A stretch of DNA of 64,000 bases, taken from the NCBI RefSeq assembly GCF_002843605.1, contig NZ_CP025263.1, forward strand, positions 4,617,501 to 4,681,500, read 5' to 3'. The translations under genes were made by a program, and so were the position numbers. The stretch comes from Pseudomonas sp. S09G 359. Its GTDB lineage: Bacteria; Pseudomonadota; Gammaproteobacteria; Pseudomonadales; Pseudomonadaceae. The notes under the pieces were generated by a model, which saw only the letters and a program-made list of their open reading frames with translations, did not search any database and was not told where the DNA came from. This document shows positions 38,716 to 46,676 of the stretch, in pieces; position 1 is the first letter of the stretch; each line of letters opens with the position of its first letter.

Positions 38716-40090
38716 TGTCTACCAGCCTTATCGCCGTGTAGCCGGGGTTGTTCCAGTGCGACGACGCCAGCGACGACTTGGAGCCATACCAGTCCAGGCT
38801 GCCATTCACCACGGCCACTGAGTGCCCCCCACTTGCCAGGGTGCCCAACGCCCCCTTGGCCAATTCTCCGGCAGTGCTGGGCCGTGTGTAGGCATACAGG
38901 CCCAAGCGGCGAAAGGCTTCACCTGGGTATTCGCCATTGTTGAGCGTTTGCATCGCCGTCTCAAAACTCTCTGCGGCGCGGAACTCATGGTTTTCCTTCA
39001 TGGCTCGCTTTGCACTCACCGCATACAAGAAGTTGGCATCCTTGAGCAGCGCTTTGTCAGGGCCTGCGAGGTTTGAACCTTGCTCGGCCTTTTTCAACTC
39101 ATCAAAGGTCAAGTGCAGTGAATGACCGTCGCGCATGCTTACGTGATAGCCGTCGGCGGTCTCGCGGATGTTTTTATAGATACTCGTTGGGTTCTGTCCA
39201 AACTTCATCATCGCCGCCTTGATCGCCGATACGGTGACGCAATTGCCCTCGACGCCCTGGTAGAAGCCGCCCCAGATATTGCCGGGTTTGACGCCTACCG
39301 ACACGTTGGAAACGCTTACGCTGCCCTGCTCGATCGAATAGTCATCATCGGTAATATCATCACCCGTAAGCATGTAGCCGTAAGTGCGCCGAACCGGCTC
39401 CTGCCTCTGATGATCATGCTGTCGCCCCTCCAGCACCAACCCTGCGCCGAAGTTGCGGGTGTCAACCACGCCGACCGCACCCTTGGCCTGCATCTGGTCC
39501 GTCGACACATCTTGCATAAAGCCAACCATGCCCATGCCCTTCAGCGCTCGCTTGGATGTTTCGCCTTCGAGGGTCTTGGCCAGGGCCGCATCGAAACCAT
39601 TGCCCAGCGAAGAGTAAGGCCCTTCCAGTTGCTTGCGTTTGACGAAAGCCGCAAAGATAAAATTGGCATCCGTTATTGCACCCGGGTCATTGCCGGCAAA
39701 CCTTGAGGCGCGCGTTGCGCGCTGCAACTCATCCTGAGTCAGATGAACGCTGAAGCCGTCCTTCATGGTCACGTCATAGCCACCCGCAACGGGAGTCACC
39801 TGATCAAATACATCGGTGGGGCTTTGACCAAACCTGAGCATCATCATCTTGATAACAGCAGCGTGAGTGCTGACATCAAAGTACTCACCAAAGCGGCGCT
39901 CCGTGGCGATGAATGCATTTGTAACATCCTTGGGTTTTTCGCCGTTCTTGCGCGATGAGAAGTTTATTGTGGGTACTTCGCCCCGCGCGGGTTGTCGACT
40001 GTTCTCCGAAAAAGGAACTAGCGCAGCTTGCGAAAACTCAGTGTCTTTTATTTTTATCAAAGGCATACAGCTGGCCGAAACTGAACTCAT
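38696..40090 (-). CDS. Effector-like protein with degenerate plus intact papain/calpain-like domains
   Basis: A 464-residue protein with no signal peptide. Its N-terminus (MSSVSASCMPLIKIKD) is Ser-rich with no acidic residue before position 16, as in type III effectors. Two copies of one domain follow, about 55-235 and 268-460. The C-terminal copy has FYQGVEGNCVTVSAIKA (Gln278, Cys284) and GGHSVAVVNG (His423), with DANFLYAVSAKRA between. The Q-x5-C spacing equals the calpain QGxxGDC motif. A third residue could be Asn429, Asp433 or Asn447/448. In the N-terminal copy the matching positions are Gly68, Ser74 and Gly204, so that copy should be inactive. A GAGGTG site precedes ATG 40090. It is the last gene of a hrp-box operon. 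Family unknown to me; cysteine-peptidase activity is inference. Confidence 0.75.
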   Translation of the reverse strand: MSSVSASCMPLIKIKDTEFSQAALVPFSENSRQPARGEVPTINFSSRKNGEKPKDVTNAFIATERRFGEYFDVSTHAAVIKMMMLRFGQSPTDVFDQVTPVAGGYDVTMKDGFSVHLTQDELQRATRASRFAGNDPGAITDANFIFAAFVKRKQLEGPYSSLGNGFDAALAKTLEGETSKRALKGMGMVGFMQDVSTDQMQAKGAVGVVDTRNFGAGLVLEGRQHDHQRQEPVRRTYGYMLTGDDITDDDYSIEQGSVSVSNVSVGVKPGNIWGGFYQGVEGNCVTVSAIKAAMMKFGQNPTSIYKNIRETADGYHVSMRDGHSLHLTFDELKKAEQGSNLAGPDKALLKDANFLYAVSAKRAMKENHEFRAAESFETAMQTLNNGEYPGEAFRRLGLYAYTRPSTAGELAKGALGTLASGGHSVAVVNGSLDWYGSKSSLASSHWNNPGYTAIRLVDTTPATA

Positions 40091-40136
40091 AATTTTACAC
40101 CTCGTAGAGGTAGCGTTAATAAGCGATCACCGGGTA

Positions 40137-41093
40137 TTACCTCAGCGCTATTGCGTCGCCGTGGGTGGGCACGCCGCCCCTTCCCCCAAATTGCTCTTCA
40201 ATACCGTTTATCACCGCTACCGAATGTCCGTCGCGATTGACCATGCCGACTACGCCACTGGCAAGTTCACTGACAGATACCCTCTTGATGCGCTGTTTGA
40301 GCCCCAAACGCAGTAAACCTTCACCTGGGCCGTATTCATCTTCACCATTATTCAAACTGCGTATTGCGGCCCTGAAGCTATGTTTCGCATAGCCATCATT
40401 GTTTTCCAGTTGAGCCCGCTTGGCGCTCGCCGCAAACAGAAAATGAGCATCCTTGAGCATTTCCGAATCGCGACTGACAAACTTCGAACCCCAAGCACCC
40501 TCCGCCAACTCCCGACGACTGAGATGGAGCGCGAAGCCGTCGCGCATCACCACCTGATAACCCTCCCCGACTTTTCGAACGTCCTTAAAGATATCCGTCG
40601 GGCTTTGACCAAACTTCACCATGGCCGCCTTGATGGCCGAGACCGTCACGCAGTTGCCGTCCGGCCCCTGGCGGAAACCGCCCCAGATATCATTTGCCTT
40701 GGCACCATTACGCTTGCTCGAAAGATCTGGAAGATCGCCTGCCTGGGGATTAACCATCGGCGGGCTGGGCTGGGGCAACACCTGCGGCTTGAGCGGTACC
40801 CGTGGCTGGGGCGCAGGGACTACCCGTGGTGAGTGCCTGTCAGACTCATGTCGCCACATCCCGTGTAAGCGAGTAAGAATCCGGCTGAGCGTTCGAAAGT
40901 ACTTTTTGAGAGCTTTCGGGAGGTTTGCCCTATTACCAGAGCCCTTTATTGTTTTATCACAAGGGTGCAAAACATTGTGTGCCGATGCACTAACGGGTTG
41001 TTTAATACTTCGAGCAGTTACTGCGCCACTCGACTCAATGGTTTGATAATCGTGTTTAATCACCGATGCATTGTTGATCGCCATTCCGGACAT
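40137..41093 (-). CDS. Effector-like protein with one papain/calpain-like domain
   Basis: A 318-residue protein. The first ~40 residues (MSGMAINNASVIKHDYQ) are polar and Ser-rich, as in type III secretion signals. A basic helix region (residues about 55-82) and a Pro/Val-rich linker (about 90-125) follow. One domain at about 135-318 matches the C-terminal domain of the downstream gene: FRQGPDGNCVTVSAIKAAM with Gln142 and Cys148, VMRDGFALHLSRREL, LKDAHFLFAASAKRAQ and DGHSVAVINGIEE with His290. The third catalytic position is unclear (Asn296, Glu299/300 or the THGD near the end). ATG 41093 has an AAGGTGAG site; TTG 41135 has none. About 46 bp separate it from the next gene. Proteolytic role and export are inferred. 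Confidence 0.72.
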   Translation of the reverse strand: MSGMAINNASVIKHDYQTIESSGAVTARSIKQPVSASAHNVLHPCDKTIKGSGNRANLPKALKKYFRTLSRILTRLHGMWRHESDRHSPRVVPAPQPRVPLKPQVLPQPSPPMVNPQAGDLPDLSSKRNGAKANDIWGGFRQGPDGNCVTVSAIKAAMVKFGQSPTDIFKDVRKVGEGYQVVMRDGFALHLSRRELAEGAWGSKFVSRDSEMLKDAHFLFAASAKRAQLENNDGYAKHSFRAAIRSLNNGEDEYGPGEGLLRLGLKQRIKRVSVSELASGVVGMVNRDGHSVAVINGIEEQFGGRGGVPTHGDAIALR

Positions 41094-41179
41094 ACGCTCA
41101 CCTTTATCAAGCGCCCCCTTGCTGACAATAGCCAAGGGAGCGACCTCATCAGTACAGATTGTGAAAAGTCCCGCTTAAT

Positions 41180-42388
41180 TTATGCCCTGTTTTGACGACC
41201 GGCATTGGTGGTCCAGAGGTTGTCGAACCTGTTCCGGCTGCGGCTACTGAAAATATCGCCCGAACGGTCATCGGCAGGCCCGGGGGCTGTCAGTTCCGGA
41301 TTGACGCGAATGTCAGGAATGGGGCCCGAGGGCTGGTCATTGAGCATGGGCATGTCCGGCGTGTTTGGCGTCACTGGGGACTTGTCAGCGGTTTTGGGTT
41401 TATCAAGGGCGTTCGGCACCAACGGAGGCGGTTCGTCGGCTTTTGGTTTATCCAGGGTGTTCGGCACCGACGGGCGCTGGTCATCGGCTTTTGGCTTATC
41501 CGGTGTCTTAGGCAGCACCATGTGCTGGTCATCAAGCTTTAGCTCATGCGAAAGAATATTCACCTCAGGGTGATGCAAACCGCAGTTCACCACCTGAACC
41601 GTCAGGTTGATATCAGACGTCTGCTTACTCTGCTGCGCTGCGTCGAGCTTTATCTCTGGAACTTCGCCGGACAGTTTTTTTGTCACCGATACTACGTCAG
41701 GGCTCACCTTAAGGTCGTCACCTGGGACCACCTGCGCGTGAGGCTTGGCCTCCGGCATGGCCCTGGGCATCACCGCTGCATCCGGAAGGATTTTCGCCGC
41801 AGTATCCTTGAGCAATGGCGCCTTAGGATCGGCCTCCGGCGTCACCTTGGCCCCTGCATCCGCCTTCGGCAGCGTTTGCGCCACAATATCCTTGAGCAAT
41901 TGCGCCTTAGGATCGGCCTCTGGCGTCACCTTGGCCCCTGCATCCGCCTTCGGCAGCGTTTGCGCCACAATGTCCTTGAGCATTTGCGCTTTAGGATCGG
42001 ACTCTGGCGTCACCTTGGCCCCTGCATCCGCCTTCGGCAGCGTTTTTGCCGCAGTGTCTTTGAGCACTGGCGCGTTAAGATCCGCTTCGGGTATTGCCTT
42101 CGGTAGAGGCCCCGCATCAAGCGTAAGCTTGGGTATGCCGCCTTGACCCGCCCACAGTCTTACCGCCTTGAAAATCGACTCAAGAATGTCAAACAATTGA
42201 TCGAAAGTGGCCCTGTTCATTGTGATATTGCCGTCCTTTGACTCCACTGTATTATCAGGGAGCACAGTATTGGTAACCGTTTTGGACAACATTGGGTCGC
42301 GCGACTTATCAACCACTGGTTTCTCCCGATCCTGCGGAAGATAGGTATTAGTCATGGGGGCGAAATTATTAATCGGCAAATTAGACAT
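41180..42388 (-). CDS. Repeat-rich, proline/lysine/aspartate-rich putative secreted protein
   Basis: A 402-residue protein, first gene of the hrp-box operon. The N-terminus MSNLPINNFAPMTNTYL has no acidic residue until position 20 and Leu/Pro at 4-5, consistent with a type III signal. A short helical segment follows (FDQLFDILESIFKAVRLWAG, about 63-80). Then come three near-identical 28-residue repeats (about 110-193; core LPKADAGAKVTPEADPKA) with degenerate flanking copies. A middle region is followed by four 16-residue repeats of the D-K-P-K-A-D type at about 292-350. The whole is low-complexity and probably extended. No enzymatic domain is seen. It could be an effector, a translocon accessory or an adhesin-like linker; I do not recognise it. 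AAGGA lies seven bases before ATG 42388. Confidence 0.65.
   Translation of the reverse strand: MSNLPINNFAPMTNTYLPQDREKPVVDKSRDPMLSKTVTNTVLPDNTVESKDGNITMNRATFDQLFDILESIFKAVRLWAGQGGIPKLTLDAGPLPKAIPEADLNAPVLKDTAAKTLPKADAGAKVTPESDPKAQMLKDIVAQTLPKADAGAKVTPEADPKAQLLKDIVAQTLPKADAGAKVTPEADPKAPLLKDTAAKILPDAAVMPRAMPEAKPHAQVVPGDDLKVSPDVVSVTKKLSGEVPEIKLDAAQQSKQTSDINLTVQVVNCGLHHPEVNILSHELKLDDQHMVLPKTPDKPKADDQRPSVPNTLDKPKADEPPPLVPNALDKPKTADKSPVTPNTPDMPMLNDQPSGPIPDIRVNPELTAPGPADDRSGDIFSSRSRNRFDNLWTTNAGRQNRA
41810..42061 (-). repeat. Three in-frame 84-bp tandem repeats
   Basis: Three consecutive 84-bp units encode 28-residue repeats that differ at only a few codons (for example KDTAAK versus KDIVAQ, ESD versus EAD). 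High DNA identity suggests recent expansion. Degenerate units flank both ends. Confidence 0.85.
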
Positions 42389-42880
42389 ACAATATCCTTT
42401 CTCAATGTCCCTCTAAACCGGCAGTGGCCCGAGAAACGTTCGTCGTCATAAAAGTTGGCTAACAAGTACGAGCATTCGCACTCCCTACTTTCGTGGGCCG
42501 CCAGACCTTTGAGTTCCGAACATTCCGCTTCACATTAAGACACCATTAGAAAAGCGAGGAATATTTCTTATGGACATTCACAAAACACCATGGGCGGCCT
42601 TACCTGGACGTGCAAATAAAGCCGATACAAAGAGCAACACTCAGCCCCAGTGAAACTTGATGAAATCACCAAGACTTAATCAGGCGATCTACCTGTGCTA
42701 GTTACCGCGCACGCCTATATTCCCTTTCGCAGCGCAACGCCAAAAACCACAAAACTTTTGAAGCAAAAAGACCAAAAAAACATTGTTTTTTACACATACA
42801 AATAAACCATTCTGCCCACAAGACATTCACCCTCGCTCGCAACCGCCTTGGGCTTACTGGCACGACCGGTTATTACAGGC
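42389..42880. other. AT-richer intergenic region upstream of the effector-like operon
   Basis: About 490 bp with no convincing gene. It is visibly richer in A and T than its flanks, with runs such as ACACATACAAATAAACC. The only recognised element is the hrp-box-like promoter at 42490-42517. No insertion sequence ends, tRNA remnant or att-like repeat was found. Confidence 0.7.
42490..42517 (-). promoter_or_regulatory. hrp-box-like promoter (HrpL/RspL sigma factor)
   Basis: On the minus strand the sequence is GGAACT-N15-CCACGAA. The established hrp box is GGAACC-N15/16-CCACNNA, so only one core base differs, and the A two bases after GGAACC is also kept. It points toward the operon and lies 102 bp before the first start codon. 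A sigma factor of this type has not been shown in this window. Confidence 0.65.
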
Positions 42881-42904
42881 AAAAAAAAAGGCGCCGGAGC
42901 GCCC
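42881..42904 (-). terminator. Terminator of dusC
   Basis: Minus-strand GGCGC-TCCG-GCGCC followed by nine T, about 45 bp after the dusC stop. Confidence 0.85.
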
Positions 42905-42946
42905 CTTGAATCAATCACTGAAACTTAGATAAATATAAAGCTGATA

Positions 42947-43918
42947 TTACACCGCCAAAACCTCGGGCCGCTGATGCCCAACGCCCAACAAACGTCCTAC
43001 TTGCACCAAGTCGGTTTCGCGGCGCATTGCGGTAAACAACTCCACCGCCTCGGGATAGTTGCGTGTCAGCATCGCCAGCCATTGCTTTAAACGGCCAGGC
43101 GCCTGACGCTCAGTCAACTGCTCCACGCACTGGCGCCAGAACTCCTGAAGCATTGGTTGCATCTGCGCCCAGGTCATTTCCACCACGTCCTCTCCTGCAC
43201 GGGCGGCGGCAATCTGCCGGGCCAGGTCCGGGCGCGCCACCAGCCCGCGACCGAGCATGATGTCTTCGACGCCGCTGATCTCGCGGCAGCGCCGCCAGTC
43301 TTCAACGCTCCAGATATCACCGTTGGCGAACACTGGCACCTTGACCACGTCCTGCACCCGCGGGATCCACTCCCAGTGCGCCGGCGGCTTGTAGCCATCG
43401 GCCTTGGTGCGCGCGTGCACCACGATATGCGCAGCGCCGCCTTCAGCCAGGGCGGTGGCGCACACCAGCGCGCCGTCCGGGCTGTCGAAGCCCAAGCGCA
43501 TTTTGGCGGTTACCGGTATGTGCGCCGGCACCGCACGGCGAACATGCTCGACGATCTGGTTGAGCAGCTCGGGCTCCTTGAGCAGCACCGCACCACCGCG
43601 GGACTTGTTGACGGTTTTGGCGGGGCAGCCGAAGTTCAGGTCGATCACCTGGGAGCCCAGCTCGCAGGCCAGCGCGGCATTTTCCGCCAGGCATACCGGG
43701 TCGGAGCCGAGCAATTGCACGCGCAGCGGTACGCCGGCAGCGGTTTTGGCACCGTGCAGCAATTCCGGGGCGAGCTTGTGGAAGTAGGCAGGCGTCAGCA
43801 AGCGGTCGTTGACGCGAATGAATTCGGTCACGCACCAGTCGATACCGCCCACACGGGTCAACACGTCCCGCAGGATGTTGTCGACCAACCCCTCCATGGG
43901 CGCCAAAGCAATTTGCAT
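42947..43918 (-). CDS. dusC: tRNA-dihydrouridine(16) synthase
   Basis: A 323-residue FMN enzyme that reduces uridine in tRNA. N-terminal [19 protein letters not shown], the catalytic Cys in [27 protein letters not shown] and [13 protein letters not shown] are standard. The NKSRGG and GLVDN wording, with the overall length, point to the DusC subfamily. ATG 43918 is preferred over a GTG at 43927. Confidence 0.93.
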   Translation of the reverse strand: MQIALAPMEGLVDNILRDVLTRVGGIDWCVTEFIRVNDRLLTPAYFHKLAPELLHGAKTAAGVPLRVQLLGSDPVCLAENAALACELGSQVIDLNFGCPAKTVNKSRGGAVLLKEPELLNQIVEHVRRAVPAHIPVTAKMRLGFDSPDGALVCATALAEGGAAHIVVHARTKADGYKPPAHWEWIPRVQDVVKVPVFANGDIWSVEDWRRCREISGVEDIMLGRGLVARPDLARQIAAARAGEDVVEMTWAQMQPMLQEFWRQCVEQLTERQAPGRLKQWLAMLTRNYPEAVELFTAMRRETDLVQVGRLLGVGHQRPEVLAV

Positions 43919-43973
43919 GGAAAACACTCAACAAAAATCGTGGCGCAGTTTACTGGGTTTCCTACGGCAACCG

Positions 43974-44408
43974 TTAACCCCCTGTCAGGGCGGGGCCGTA
44001 ACCGTCGAGAAACTCTGTGGGCATGCGCTTGGGTTTGCCGGAAGACATTTCGATACACACAAACGTGGTTTGCGCCCGTAGCAGGGTGGCGCCGTCACGC
44101 GGGCGCACTAACTGGAAGCGGCGAGTCATCTTCAGGCGCTGATCCCAGTCAACAATCCAGGTGGCCAGTTGCAGCTCGTCGCCCTCGTAGCCTGCCGCCA
44201 GGTAATCGATCTCATGGCGCACCACGGCCATGGCGCGGTCCAGGCGGCGATATTCAGTGAGATCCAGCCCCAAACGCTGGGAGTGGCGCCAGGCGCAGCG
44301 CTCCAGCCAGGACACATACACCGCGTTATTGGCGTGCCCCAACCCGTCGATGTCTTCAGGGGCGACCTGCAGATCGATGATAAACGGCGTTGCCAAATCC
44401 CAGCCCAT
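43974..44408 (-). CDS. Hotdog-fold acyl-CoA thioesterase
   Basis: A 144-residue thioesterase of the 4-hydroxybenzoyl-CoA/YbgC type. The active-site region is EDIDGLGHANNAVYVSWLERCAW, where the D-x-x-G-H-x-N-N pattern contains the catalytic Asp and binding residues. The rest (GDELQLATWIVDW, RRFQLVRPRDGATLLRAQTTFVCIE) is the usual sheet. Cytosolic; acyl substrate unknown. It lies about 40 bp upstream of a hydrolase gene on the same strand, but on the far side, so shared regulation is possible rather than shown. Confidence 0.88.
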   Translation of the reverse strand: MGWDLATPFIIDLQVAPEDIDGLGHANNAVYVSWLERCAWRHSQRLGLDLTEYRRLDRAMAVVRHEIDYLAAGYEGDELQLATWIVDWDQRLKMTRRFQLVRPRDGATLLRAQTTFVCIEMSSGKPKRMPTEFLDGYGPALTGG

Positions 44409-44447
44409 GCGTTGCTCCCAGTCGATTAATGTCGGCGGGGCAGTGTA

Positions 44448-45281
44448 TCAGGCAGTTTGCCGCTCCTGTAGACGGCGACCGGCCAACAACGCCAGCACAG
44501 CGTCGATCACCCGTGGGTCGGCCAGCACTTTCTGGTGCCCACCCTGCTCCAGGCGCAGCAGGCGGCTGTCGAACCAGGCGTCGTGAATGGCTTGCGAGGC
44601 TTTGACCGGCACAAAGGTATCGTCTTCGGCATGAACGATCAGCCCTGGGATATTCATTTGGTAGTGGGCCACGTCCAAATGCTTGAGCGGCATGCCGAAG
44701 GTGTGTTCCACCTCCTGGATAAACGCCGAGCGCGCCCGCGCCGGCAAACCGACCATGTGGGTAAAACCGCGCAGTACGTCAAGAAAGCGCGACGGCGCGG
44801 CGATGCTCACCAGCGCCTCGGTACGCAGCCCCAACTGCACCGCCAGCATCGCACTGGCGCCGCCCATCGAATGGCCGATTACCGCGTGCAACGGCGGCAG
44901 CTCGGCGGCCGCCTCCAGCATGGCACGGGCAAACAGCAGCACATGCGCTTCACGCCCCGGCGAACGGCCATGGGCGGGACCGTCGAGGGCAATCACTGAA
45001 TAACCGTTTTCCACCAATGCCGTGATCAGGCTGGCGAACTGAGTGGGCCGCCCTTCCCAACCGTGCATGAGTAGTACCGCCGGCCCCTGGCCCCAGCGCA
45101 GGGCCGAGAGACCAAAGCGCAGGGTCATGCGCTGCGACTGCGCCAGCAGCGGCAATTCCCAGTCACGCGGCGGCAGGTCGCGCGGTGTCATGAAGGCACG
45201 CCGCATTTTGTTGGCCACCGCGTGCGGCGCCAGGTGGCCCAGCGTGCCGTTGATACGACGAATCCAGGTTAACGTGCGCAT
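44448..45281 (-). CDS. Alpha/beta hydrolase
   Basis: A 277-residue cytosolic hydrolase. The oxyanion region is AVLLMHGWEGRPTQF, the nucleophile elbow GHSMGGASA, the acid probably in HAEDDTFVPV and the His in EQGGHQKVL. This is a complete catalytic triad of a lipase/esterase-like enzyme. ATG 45281 is chosen with a GAGGGC site; the longer frame to 45380 runs into the TetR gene. It directly follows the TetR regulator (16 bp), so it is the likely regulated target. Confidence 0.87.
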   Translation of the reverse strand: MRTLTWIRRINGTLGHLAPHAVANKMRRAFMTPRDLPPRDWELPLLAQSQRMTLRFGLSALRWGQGPAVLLMHGWEGRPTQFASLITALVENGYSVIALDGPAHGRSPGREAHVLLFARAMLEAAAELPPLHAVIGHSMGGASAMLAVQLGLRTEALVSIAAPSRFLDVLRGFTHMVGLPARARSAFIQEVEHTFGMPLKHLDVAHYQMNIPGLIVHAEDDTFVPVKASQAIHDAWFDSRLLRLEQGGHQKVLADPRVIDAVLALLAGRRLQERQTA

Positions 45282-45297
45282 TTGTGCAAGCCCTCTT

Positions 45298-45837
45298 TCA
45301 GCGTACCGCCGACTTGGAAGCGCGCAATACACGATCCGACAATTCACCGGGCCCCAAGGCACGTGCCAATGCCAGGCCACCGATCATCAGCGCCATGTCT
45401 GCCAGCGCCTTGTCGGTGTCCTCGGGGCTGGCGGCGAGCTGGGCGGCCATCAGCTCTACGTGTTCGTTGAGCGCTTCGCGGAAGGCGTCCGGCAGGCGCG
45501 CCATCTCGCCCACGGTGGCCGGGATCGGGCAGGCCTGGGCGGTTGAGTCGCGGTGCTTGCGCGACAAGTAGAACGCCGCCACCAGGCCCCTGCGCTCTTC
45601 GCCGGTGAGTTGGGTGTCCATATCGTCGATGGACGCGCGACGCCGGGCCAGCAGCTGGGTGAAGGCCTCCAGCATCAGCGCGTCCTTGCTTTCAAAGTGC
45701 GCGTAGAACCCACCGACGGTCAGCCCCGCCGCGCCCATGACTTCACCCACGCTCGGCTCGGCCGGGCCACGCTGGATCAATGCGGCGCTGGCGGCTTGCA
45801 GAATACGTTCGCGGGTTTGCGCTTTTTTATCGCTCAT
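45298..45837 (-). CDS. TetR-family repressor
   Basis: A 179-residue repressor. The helix-turn-helix near residues 8-52 reads TRERILQAASAALIQRG, then VGEVMGAAGLTVGGFYAHF, the recognition helix and its YxHF end. The C-terminal helical domain has the TetR_C shape with ERRGLVAAFYLSRKHRD. GGAGGC supports ATG 45837; another ATG lies three bases earlier. A perfect palindrome 26 bp upstream is its probable operator, giving autoregulation together with the hydrolase. Confidence 0.9.
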   Translation of the reverse strand: MSDKKAQTRERILQAASAALIQRGPAEPSVGEVMGAAGLTVGGFYAHFESKDALMLEAFTQLLARRRASIDDMDTQLTGEERRGLVAAFYLSRKHRDSTAQACPIPATVGEMARLPDAFREALNEHVELMAAQLAASPEDTDKALADMALMIGGLALARALGPGELSDRVLRASKSAVR

Positions 45838-45862
45838 CATTGCCTCCGTCTTTCATGGGTTG

Positions 45863-45885
45863 AATATTATTACCATAATAATATT
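45863..45885. promoter_or_regulatory. Perfect palindromic operator for the TetR-family gene
   Basis: AATATTATTA-CCA-TAATAATATT has 10-bp perfect arms and a 3-bp centre. It lies directly upstream of the TetR gene in otherwise GC-rich DNA. AT-rich palindromes of this kind are usual TetR operators. Confidence 0.75.
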
Positions 45886-45962
45886 TCGCAAGCGAGAAGC
45901 ATGACCACTGGTCAGAACAGAAGAACGGGATCGGGGAGGGAATTGGCCAAACGCCAGACAAA

Positions 45963-45992
45963 CAAAAGGGCCATTCAATAATTGAATGACCC
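45963..45992 (-). terminator. Terminator of the tRNA-Ala/Glu unit
   Basis: Minus-strand GGGTCATTCAA-TTA-TTGAATGGCCC followed by TTTTG, just beyond the last tRNA. Confidence 0.8.
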
Positions 45993-46019
45993 TTAAAAAT
46001 CCCGCAGAGCGGGTAATCG

Positions 46020-46095
46020 TGGCGTCCCCTAGGGGACTCGAACCCCTGTTACCGCCGTGAAAGGGCGGTGTCCTAGGCCACTAGACGAAGGGGAC
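46020..46095 (-). tRNA. tRNA-Glu(TTC), copy 1
   Basis: A 76-nt tRNA with CCA. Anticodon loop CTTTCAC gives TTC (Glu). Acceptor GTCCCCT pairs with AGGGGAC. Confidence 0.97.
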
Positions 46096-46173
46096 ACAAA
46101 CCTTCTATACACTGATCAGCGCTGAGAACTGATCGATTCAAGGACGGTGTGGCCAGACCTTGAACCTGTAAAT

Positions 46174-46249
<76 letters not shown>

Positions 46250-46299
46250 GGATTTTTCGCCTCGCGGCGCAGCAGACCTTGCGAGCTGCTTGTTGAAAC

Positions 46300-46375
46300 T
46301 GGCGTCCCCTAGGGGACTCGAACCCCTGTTACCGCCGTGAAAGGGCGGTGTCCTAGGCCACTAGACGAAGGGGAC
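46300..46375 (-). tRNA. tRNA-Glu(TTC), copy 2
   Basis: Identical to copy 1, exactly 280 bp away. Confidence 0.97.
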
Positions 46376-46453
46376 AAAACCTTCTGTACAACCGATCAGA
46401 GCTGAGACCTGATCAATTCAAGGACGGTGTGGCCAGACCTTGAACCTGTAAAT

Positions 46454-46529
<76 letters not shown>

Positions 46530-46634
46530 TCATCGGTGAGGACGGGGCGAATCTTAATGGCGGTTTGGAAGTGTGTCAAATTTATTTTCAACATTTTCCA
46601 AAGTTTTTTGCCGGGATAACAATCACTTACCGGC

Positions 46635-46658
46635 GAAACCCCGGAAAACCGGGGTTTC
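46635..46658 (-). terminator. Hairpin after gltX
   Basis: Perfect 10-bp arms GAAACCCCGG / CCGGGGTTTC with an AAAA (TTTT on the minus strand) loop, 19 bp after the gltX stop. No T-tail follows. Confidence 0.55.
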
Positions 46659-46676
46659 GTCGCTGCAACAGCCTGC

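Noticed and set aside
42389..42880. Search for mobile-element ends or integrase remnants flanking the effector-like operon
   Set aside because: No terminal inverted repeats, transposase frame or tRNA-derived att site could be seen, so acquisition by transfer is suggested only by composition.
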